Assembly: GCA_036939355.1 (NCBI GenBank)
Contig: JALLAP010000108.1
Span: forward strand, 1 to 19,201
Direction: 5' to 3'
DNA from: Thalassiosira profunda
Lineage: Eukaryota; Bacillariophyta; Thalassiosirophyceae; Thalassiosirales; Thalassiosiraceae
Length of the DNA: 19,201 nucleotides
Part shown: in pieces, positions 1-6,535 of the stretch
Numbering within the stretch: position 1 is the stretch's first letter
Layout of the letters: each line of letters starts with the position of its first letter
Notes under the pieces: generated by a model
Told to the model about the DNA's origin: nothing
The model's input: only the letters and a program-made list of their open reading frames with translations
Databases searched by the model: none
Position numbers and translations under genes: made by a program

Positions 1-542
1 ACCAAATGACAACATTGAACAACGAACTCATCGAGGAGAAGGCGGCGCTGGAAGCGACGCTGTTGGAAAGGGACGCCGGGACGTCGTGTGCATCCAACTC
101 GGCGCCAGCATCCGCCGACGGTGGGAGCGAGGGCGCTAAGAAGTGGGCGGGGTTGGTCCTGGGAGAAAAAGTCCGATTTGCACCAGGCACTCTGCCCTCG
201 CCCTCCGAACAAACGACCTCCGTGGAAAACGGCAGTGCGTTCCCGCTCTCCCCGCTGTCGGAGTTTACGGCCTCCACCTTCGAAAACGAGGGAGACATCA
301 AAATGTCTCAAGCGAATATGGCCGCCCGAAATAAGCAGCTTGAGGCAACCGTGGCCTCCCTCTCCGCCCGGAACGATAAATTGGAGGCCCAGCTGGCCAA
401 GGAGAAGGAGCGATCGGCAAGGCGGAGGGCCGCGGCGAAGGAACGGCGGCGCAAATTGAAGCACCGATTGGCTGAGATGTCGAAGAAGCTAAGGGAGGAC
501 CTCGGCGATTCGTTGGACGTGGACAGTTCGTTTGAGAATTGA
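1..542 (+). CDS. Coiled-coil protein, 3' end (5' end outside window)
   Basis: The reading frame is open to the left edge and stops at 540-542, so this is the C-terminal part of a longer protein. The first in-frame ATG at position 6 is probably internal, because coiled-coil-like sequence continues directly from it. Residues 1-22 counted from that Met are a short heptad-like helix. Residues about 25-100 are a low-complexity Ser/Pro/Gly/Glu linker. Residues about 103-165 form a highly charged helix rich in Lys, Arg, Glu and Ala, with a basic stretch (RRRAAAKERRRKLKHR) that could bind nucleic acid or act as a nuclear signal. The tail is acidic. No family is recognised. The coding assignment rests on the open frame, the absence of in-frame stops and the heptad character; the function is unknown. 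Confidence 0.6.
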   Translation, partial: QMTTLNNELIEEKAALEATLLERDAGTSCASNSAPASADGGSEGAKKWAGLVLGEKVRFAPGTLPSPSEQTTSVENGSAFPLSPLSEFTASTFENEGDIKMSQANMAARNKQLEATVASLSARNDKLEAQLAKEKERSARRRAAAKERRRKLKHRLAEMSKKLREDLGDSLDVDSSFEN

Positions 543-845
543 GGGGCTGCCCTGGGGTAGAACGAGAATAGCGCCTTTTCTGAGTTGCCATTGCAGGGCC
601 GTCACCTGCGGGGGCTCGAAGGGAATCGTGGGGATACGAGGAGCACATTTGCAGAGATCAAGAGGCTACCTATACGTGTTTTTGCCTCGGCAAAATTGGG
701 GAGCTTCGACACTCAAGGGACAGGCAGCGAGGGGAGCTTGCAAGATCTTCCACAGCCCTGCATGACTGAAATTCAGTGGAGCCGAGGAACAACCCAAAGG
801 AATGGTTAGGCTGCATTCACTGATTTCTGGTGCCACCAATCATAC
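543..845. other. Intergenic, no gene recognised
   Basis: About 300 bp between the coiled-coil gene and the LRR gene, both on the plus strand. Short open frames are present but none has protein-like composition or a recognisable motif. It presumably holds the 3' UTR of the upstream gene and the promoter/5' UTR of the LRR gene. Confidence 0.5.
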
Positions 846-2309
846 ATGACTGCCACGCAACAGCTCAATGCCGATCAGCAACAGCTCAACATTGAGAGTT
901 TCTGCGGCTCACCCAATAGGCGCCAAATCGTCTCTCTGTTTGCTACGGGGTCCACTCAAAAGATGGAAGAGGAATCGGTTGAGTACGACGGTGGCGTTGT
1001 CCGGGACTGGCACCGGAGTGCCAGACAGATTCGCGTGGCGTTCGGCGTGGCAGTAATTCCAGAAGAGGCCTTTTGGGAATGTGAAGATTTGAGGGCGGTG
1101 GACCTAAACAGTATTGCCACCATCTCAAGGTCTGCATTCAATCGTTGTCGCTCTCTGGAGCGGGTTGTTTGGCCAACTGCCTCTGCCCTTGAGATTGGCC
1201 ATGGTGCATTTTGCTCATGCGAGAGATTGCGGGCGATCGATCTTCGCAATGCAACCAAGATTGGCGCTTGTGCATTCGCGATGTGCAAGTCATTGGAGCG
1301 CGTAAGCATCCCACCGTCTGTCGCTGAAGTTGGAGTCCAGGCATTTCAACTCTGCGAAACTTTGGTGGAGGTGAAGCTTGGCGAGGGGATCGAGCGCATT
1401 GGACAAGGAGCTTTCTACGGCTGCAAGTCTTTGGCTCGGATCAACATTCCGCCCTCCATCACCGACATTGGACCTTCTGCATTCTCTCAATGCAGCGAAT
1501 TGGCAGTTGTGGAATTGAACGAGGGGTTGCAGGCTATTGGAGATCGTGCGTTCCAAGGTTGCGCATCGCTAACCAGCATCAGCATTTCTTCGACTGCGTT
1601 GAATATCGGAGATCACTCATTTGCTGGATGCAATCAGTTGAGGCATGCAGAGCTTCAGGAGGGACTCAAGGTGATCGAGAGCGGGGCATTTTTGGGTTGC
1701 CATTCGTTGGAACGCATCACCATCCCCTCCTCTGTCCAGTCGGTTGGCACAGACGCATTCGCATTTTGTACCAGACTTGCAGAGGTGACTCTGCGCGAGG
1801 GGGTCTATTACATCAAACCTGGAGCATTCGATCGCTGTATGGCTCTGGAGCATATCACGATCCCTCCCGTGGCATTTGTGATTGATATTCGAGCTCCCAG
1901 CTGCCAGCTATTGAAAGGAGGAACGATGCCTGTGCCTCAGCATAGAAAGCTGGTCGTCTCCAAATGGATGCAGTACAGGAGCCCAGGCCAGCTCGCTGAG
2001 GCCCAGGCAAAGGTGTTGGAAGTCCTAGGTCGCCGTTTCATAGGTCACCGCCAGTACCCAGAAGACCAGAAAATCGATTTAATCCGAGAGTGGTTCGCCT
2101 ACTACGATCTATTGGATGTGACGACGATGCTTGAGCTTGCTATTTGGAAGGCCAAAATGGATGACAATGGGCAGGATTCAGAGGCAAGCATCTCCGGCGG
2201 AAGGCATTCGCATGCAGTTATAGCGGGCTTTCGGCAGGCAAGCCGTCGAAGCTGTGGAAGCGATATGAATGTCATAATCCCGAGCGTCTTGGAGTATCTG
2301 GAGGGGTAG
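846..2309 (+). CDS. BspA-like leucine-rich repeat protein (LRR_5 family)
   Basis: The 487-residue protein carries about 12 repeats of the LRR_5/BspA type. Each has the pattern I-G-x-x-AF-x-x-C-x-x-L-x-x-V/I-x-I/L, roughly 23 residues long, between about residues 65 and 345. The AF..C core can be seen as AFWEC, AFNRC, AFCSC, AFAMC, AFQLC, AFYGC, AFSQC, AFQGC, SFAGC, AFLGC, AFAFC and AFDRC. The remaining 140 residues hold a helical tail (WFAYYDLLDVTTMLELAIWK) ending in a CGSDMNVIIPSVLEYL element, an arrangement I associate with large diatom LRR families. There is no signal peptide or membrane segment, so a cytosolic protein-binding role is likely but unproven. The first ATG is used here; the ATG at 963 has a better context (A at -3, G at +4), and the repeats begin just after it. 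A broken copy of the 3' end follows immediately downstream. Confidence 0.85.
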   Translation: MTATQQLNADQQQLNIESFCGSPNRRQIVSLFATGSTQKMEEESVEYDGGVVRDWHRSARQIRVAFGVAVIPEEAFWECEDLRAVDLNSIATISRSAFNRCRSLERVVWPTASALEIGHGAFCSCERLRAIDLRNATKIGACAFAMCKSLERVSIPPSVAEVGVQAFQLCETLVEVKLGEGIERIGQGAFYGCKSLARINIPPSITDIGPSAFSQCSELAVVELNEGLQAIGDRAFQGCASLTSISISSTALNIGDHSFAGCNQLRHAELQEGLKVIESGAFLGCHSLERITIPSSVQSVGTDAFAFCTRLAEVTLREGVYYIKPGAFDRCMALEHITIPPVAFVIDIRAPSCQLLKGGTMPVPQHRKLVVSKWMQYRSPGQLAEAQAKVLEVLGRRFIGHRQYPEDQKIDLIREWFAYYDLLDVTTMLELAIWKAKMDDNGQDSEASISGGRHSHAVIAGFRQASRRSCGSDMNVIIPSVLEYLEG

Positions 2310-2310
2310 A

Positions 2311-2439
2311 TTACGATGCTCGAGCTGGCTATCTGGAAGGCCAACATGATGACAAGAACGGGAACAGAAGTCCGGTTCAATCCGCGGAACTGACATGAAC
2401 GTCATAATTCCGAGCTTCTTGGAGATGTTGCAGGGGTAG
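2311..2439 (+). pseudogene. Tandem duplicated, decayed 3' end of the LRR gene
   Basis: This stretch repeats the end of the preceding gene. It encodes TMLELAIWKAN, matching TMLELAIWKAK of the intact copy, and after frame changes it encodes GTDMNVIIPSFLEMLQG and a TAG stop, matching GSDMNVIIPSVLEYLEG. The two blocks are no longer in one frame: at least one single-base deletion follows the AAC-ATG codons, and a second frame change precedes the last block. The segment between the blocks is about 60 bp shorter than in the intact copy. It begins directly after the stop codon of the intact gene. It is read as a duplication remnant rather than an exon, because no splice signals join it to the gene. 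Confidence 0.75.
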
Positions 2440-2564
2440 AGCAGTGGCTGTTCGCTTGTGACGGTGGTGTGGGCTACTCCTTGTTGCGGCTGCGTTGGCT
2501 GTGCATCTGCTCTATGTATGCTGCCTTATGCTTAGCTGGTACTATTCATTGAACGAGAGTAATG

Positions 2565-5500
2565 CTAAACTTGTCGGACGCTCACATTCATGCGGACAGT
2601 GGAGAGGAAGGCTTTCACAAACCTCATTTCGTCCAATGCCGGCGCGTTTGCAGCATTGCCCTCGACAACGCCTTCTGCGTTCATTTCTGGAAAGACCACC
2701 GCTGATTCAACCGCATCGGCCGCAGACGCATTCAGGCAACCGGCGCCATCTGCTTCTTGCTCGAGAATGGTAGGGACGCCGTGAAAGTACCCTCGGCTCT
2801 GTCCGCTCATCACCATGCAGTCGCCTGCTCGCAAAAGAATGGCCGTTGGGGCATCCTCTCTCGAGTTCCCTCCAAGCAGGAATATTCCCGGCGCTCCAAG
2901 CGATATCGTCACCAGAGGCAAGGCAAGATTGGACTCCACGTCGTCTCGATGCCCACCCAGCCGGTCCGATGGCCGCGAGAGGTGGTAGAGGTTGCAAATC
3001 GCCATGTCGAAAGGAACTGGAGCAGCAGAGACCTCCTTTGTCTTCTGCCGAGCGATTGCGTGTGCTCTCTGCGCCAAGGAGACAATCCGGCTTTCCAACG
3101 GCTTTGCCTGAGGCACCTTTTCGTACCGACGATCGCCCCAATTGTAGTTCCACTCGCCTAAATTGAGATATCGCAGCCTCGACAGTGGAAACGAGTCAAT
3201 CCTTCGCTTCTTGGAGGTGGGGCTTTTGTCGGCTACGTAAGATTGCAACTGGGGCCCGAAATTCGTCTGAACAACGACAGCAGCGTCCGAAGGAACGGCC
3301 AGACTCGATTTCACCTCTTCCAAGACTTTGTTCGCCCGTTTGCGTTGCGATTTGGACAACAGCTCGCTCAACCCAATGCCTGAGATTGCATTAAAGGTCG
3401 CGTCGTCAGTTTTGGAACGCAGCGTGTCCAAAGCGCCCGCGATATCGTAATTCATCGGGCGCAAGGCACAAACTCCCAGAGCCAACTGATCGACTTCTCG
3501 CGGGACAAAATTCCGCAGGAGGACCGCGCCGTGATCCTCTGCCAGCGCCTTCACGCATTGCACGTCGTGCTCTGCGTCGCTTGCATCGACGTGGCATCCG
3601 AGGACGTGAGTGACACGAGGTGCAGTTTGCATCGAGTCGGGCGGACGACGATTATTTTGCAGCAGCTGCCACAGTTGCCTTTCGGTCCTGATTCCGCGGA
3701 GCTCCTTCTCAATCTGGCGGTAAGCATCTTTTGCATTGTTTGAGGGGGCATCTGCGCCCTTTGTAGTGTCGCACGTCGGCCCCGATTGCTCAGCCCACCG
3801 CGTCAGCAATTGGACCGTTTCGTCCTTGCCGGCCTCCCTCGCCAAATCGACGGGCAGCCTCCCACTCTCATCCAACGCATCGCAAGATGCATTGACCTCC
3901 GAGAGCAGCCAGCGACACGCATCAATGTGGCCACCTGCAGCAGCCAGATGAAGGCACGTCCGACCGCGTGCATCGCGAGCTGCCGGAATGATGAGGTGCG
4001 ACCGTCGAGAAAGCTGTCGCAGCTGTCTGACATTCCCCTTAGATGCCCATTCCAACGCTTGGGTGCAGAGGCGCGACATTTCCTGCTGCGAAATTTGTCC
4101 TTGCACAAGTGCCGACGTGTCAGCAATATCCAGTTCTCGGATAATGCTCCGTATCGTGCAGTCCAGTTCCGACCCCATCGCTGCCCCGACTCTTCTCGCC
4201 TTCAAAGTGCGCAGCAGCTCGGACACGCACTCCGCCCGCACCCCATGAAAGACAGCTTTGCAAGGCGCTTCTTTGGTCTCCGGATCAGCCTTTTTTGGCG
4301 CGTCCTTCCTGTTCTTCACGGGCACAAACCCTGCAGACACCTTCTTATCTCTCTCGAAGAAGACACGATGGATCTCGGTTGCTAGGCGCTTGCATTCGGG
4401 CTTCACTTCCGCGTATTCGCCCTCCATCGACTTTCGGACTGTTTTGACCAGGATGCCCAGCGGATACTCCCTCAGAAAGGACGGTGACAGCAGCTCAACT
4501 CGCTCAAGCATGGCATTGACGCACTTCAGCACTGCCTTGGGTTTTCCGGCGTCCTTCGCCTCCGTCAGACGATCCATCAAGGGGAGGAACACCTCCTCAC
4601 ACTTGGTGAACTTCTGCTGTTCTGCCTCGTAAATCTGCGGCCGGAGGCGTTCTGGTTTGTCCGGCGTCGCCATCCACCCCCAGCACTCCTTGGAATGCAA
4701 CCTCCTTGCCGCCTCCCTCGACGCTCGCACCTTGACCCCGCTCCGCCGCGCCATCTCTGTCACGAACCCCCTTACGGCCGAATCGACCTTGGCCTTTCCC
4801 AGCCACTCCGCCAGCAACGGTCCGTCGGCCAGGGCCTGATTTGCCCCCTGCCCCTTGAACGGCGTCATGCTGTGGGCAGCGTCGCCCAACAGCACGACGC
4901 GGGAGGGGACGCGGCCGTGGCGCTCGATGGCAGCCCGGTGGTCCAGAAACGACTGCGGATCGCGGTCGACGAGCGAGGTTCCCCAAATTGTGCCGGATGG
5001 AGTGTCTTTTACCATGGCCGGGAAGGGCGCGTGCCAGTGTCCGCATCTTCGCAACACCTCGCGGCGCAATTCCTCGCTGGAGAGGTTGCCCAATCGGGCG
5101 GCCTCCTTTCGATCCACGGGAAACGACAGCTGCCACATGGTTCTCCTCCGTCTGCGAGTGGTTTCTCCCGCAGCCGGCACGTCCGCATCGTCGTCCAATC
5201 GGCTCCCCTGGAACGGCATGATGAACAGTCGGTGCGTGCCATCAAGGGTGTAGAAACCGCGCTCGTCGATCAGTGGGTGGAAATGATCGGAGATGCCAAG
5301 GACGAGGAAGATGCCCAGAAATCGCGGCGACGCATCTCTCACATGATTTGCAGATTGCGCCGGTTTGGATTCTGCAGTGGTCGAGAGGTATTGCTTGGCC
5401 ACGACGCTGTTGACCCCGTCGGCGCCCACGAGCAAATCGACCTCGTCTACACTCCCGTCCTCGAATTGCAGCGACACAGGTCGCTGACCTTGGCCGTCCA

Positions 5501-6203
5501 CACGATTGTTGTCTTCGTTCTTCGTTCCCCCGGAATGGATCCGATTTAGTTTGTCCACCAGGGGCCGATCGAAGTAGGAGCGCAATCGCTTGTTCCAAAC
5601 TATTTCCACCACCGAGCTCTCTCCACCGCCAGCACAATCCTCGCCACCATCTTGATTTGCATGCCTTGCAGCCTCGGCCAGGAGGGCGTCCCGCAGCACG
5701 GACCGGAGCTCCGCCCGCGGCACGCGCAAGTTCCCCCGCTGGCCTGCCCCTCTGCCCCCACTCCTGTTCCCATCATCGCCATTATTAGACCCCTCCGCAT
5801 AAAACGCATTGCCAAAATAGCCCCTCACATTTCCCTTCTCGTCGAACAGATAGTGGCAGCGGGAGGGACAATCCCGCCCCGCCAATTCCTCCAATATGCC
5901 GAGCTTGGCGAGGGGCCCGGAAGGATCGTACGTCAACGTCATGCCGTATCCCTCCTTTCTGTCGGACAGGCGGGCGTCCCGCTCGTAGATGACGATTTTG
6001 CCGGCGAACCTCCTGCCTCCATTGTCGTCGCCGCCTCCAGAGGCGCCTCGTTTGCAATTATTTCTGCCCGCATCGGCCTCATTGGCGCCGCGGCATCCCC
6101 GCAGCATGGCCAACGCGGCCGCCAGTCCGGCGAGGCCGCCCCCGACGACGCCTATGCGGACGTCGGGCTGGGCGAGGAGGCGGGGCCGCTTGGGAGGCGC
6201 CAT
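2565..6203 (-). CDS. FAD monooxygenase-ankyrin-ALKBH1 dioxygenase fusion
   Basis: A single uninterrupted frame encodes 1212 residues from the ATG at 6203 (A at -3, G at +4); no ATG lies further upstream in this frame. Residues about 15-480 are a class A flavoprotein monooxygenase (PF01494 type): G21-G-G-L-A-G26 for FAD, GADG at 260-263, and G440-D441-A-A-H for the FAD ribityl contact. A linker of about 250 residues follows. Two ankyrin-like repeats lie near 735-810 (T-C-L-H-L-A-A-A-G-G-H from 749). The last roughly 350 residues are an ALKBH1-type 2-oxoglutarate/Fe(II) dioxygenase with the full iron triad H1085-R-D1087 and H1141, the FLLGG and APTAI..R.GD..VMSG.SR motifs, and the terminal R1204-M-N-V-S-V-R1210 2-oxoglutarate motif. 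ALKBH1 family members act on methylated tRNA or DNA; the monooxygenase substrate cannot be named. No signal peptide is seen. Confidence 0.88.
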   Translation of the reverse strand: MAPPKRPRLLAQPDVRIGVVGGGLAGLAAALAMLRGCRGANEADAGRNNCKRGASGGGDDNGGRRFAGKIVIYERDARLSDRKEGYGMTLTYDPSGPLAKLGILEELAGRDCPSRCHYLFDEKGNVRGYFGNAFYAEGSNNGDDGNRSGGRGAGQRGNLRVPRAELRSVLRDALLAEAARHANQDGGEDCAGGGESSVVEIVWNKRLRSYFDRPLVDKLNRIHSGGTKNEDNNRVDGQGQRPVSLQFEDGSVDEVDLLVGADGVNSVVAKQYLSTTAESKPAQSANHVRDASPRFLGIFLVLGISDHFHPLIDERGFYTLDGTHRLFIMPFQGSRLDDDADVPAAGETTRRRRRTMWQLSFPVDRKEAARLGNLSSEELRREVLRRCGHWHAPFPAMVKDTPSGTIWGTSLVDRDPQSFLDHRAAIERHGRVPSRVVLLGDAAHSMTPFKGQGANQALADGPLLAEWLGKAKVDSAVRGFVTEMARRSGVKVRASREAARRLHSKECWGWMATPDKPERLRPQIYEAEQQKFTKCEEVFLPLMDRLTEAKDAGKPKAVLKCVNAMLERVELLSPSFLREYPLGILVKTVRKSMEGEYAEVKPECKRLATEIHRVFFERDKKVSAGFVPVKNRKDAPKKADPETKEAPCKAVFHGVRAECVSELLRTLKARRVGAAMGSELDCTIRSIIRELDIADTSALVQGQISQQEMSRLCTQALEWASKGNVRQLRQLSRRSHLIIPAARDARGRTCLHLAAAGGHIDACRWLLSEVNASCDALDESGRLPVDLAREAGKDETVQLLTRWAEQSGPTCDTTKGADAPSNNAKDAYRQIEKELRGIRTERQLWQLLQNNRRPPDSMQTAPRVTHVLGCHVDASDAEHDVQCVKALAEDHGAVLLRNFVPREVDQLALGVCALRPMNYDIAGALDTLRSKTDDATFNAISGIGLSELLSKSQRKRANKVLEEVKSSLAVPSDAAVVVQTNFGPQLQSYVADKSPTSKKRRIDSFPLSRLRYLNLGEWNYNWGDRRYEKVPQAKPLESRIVSLAQRAHAIARQKTKEVSAAPVPFDMAICNLYHLSRPSDRLGGHRDDVESNLALPLVTISLGAPGIFLLGGNSREDAPTAILLRAGDCMVMSGQSRGYFHGVPTILEQEADGAGCLNASAADAVESAVVFPEMNAEGVVEGNAANAPALDEMRFVKAFLSTVRMNVSVRQV

Positions 6204-6535
6204 GTTTGGAGCCGGCCCCTGAAACTGAAACAAAAATAATGAGTGGCCAAAAAGTTGGTCGTGTGTGCGACTTGACCGCGACTCGGGCACTCAGCACGCA
6301 CCCCCCCCCCGCCCTGCCCCGCTACCCCTGGCCTGCCGCGGCGCTGCCTCCGTCTTCTCTCGCCGCTATAACGACTGCTGCACCCGCTGCGGTCGGCGCA
6401 TTGCAAAGTGGCGTCGCATTCTTGTGCAATGGTGATGGCTGGTGCTGATGGCCGAGAATTTTGATGGGTGAGGCTGTTGCTATGGCCGATGATGGCTGCT
6501 GTTGCTGATGGCCGAGACCCGAGTTGCAAACGTCC
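6204..6535. promoter_or_regulatory. Shared divergent upstream region
   Basis: This 332-bp spacer separates the start codons of the dioxygenase fusion (minus) and the SNF2 ATPase (plus), so it must hold both 5' UTRs and promoters. It contains a run of ten C at 6301-6310 and a 15-bp direct repeat TGCTGATGGCCGAGA at 6443-6457 and 6503-6517, spaced by 60 bp. On the minus strand, TTTTTGTTTCAG followed by TTTCAG (ending at 6225 and 6219) resembles a 3' splice site just upstream of the fusion ATG, so a 5' UTR intron is possible. No TATA box or factor site can be assigned with confidence. Confidence 0.45.

Noticed and set aside
2365..2395. tRNA-like GGTTCAATCC on the plus strand
   Set aside because: The stem does not pair, and the sequence belongs to the duplicated LRR tail.
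4695..5549. 284-codon plus-strand frame opposite the monooxygenase domain
   Set aside because: It has no recognisable motif, while the opposite strand carries conserved FAD-binding motifs.
6204..6290. Extension of the fusion protein by 29 residues to position 6290
   Set aside because: The codon at 6288-6290 is GTG, not ATG, and the extension crosses a splice-acceptor-like tract; the first ATG is at 6203 in good context.
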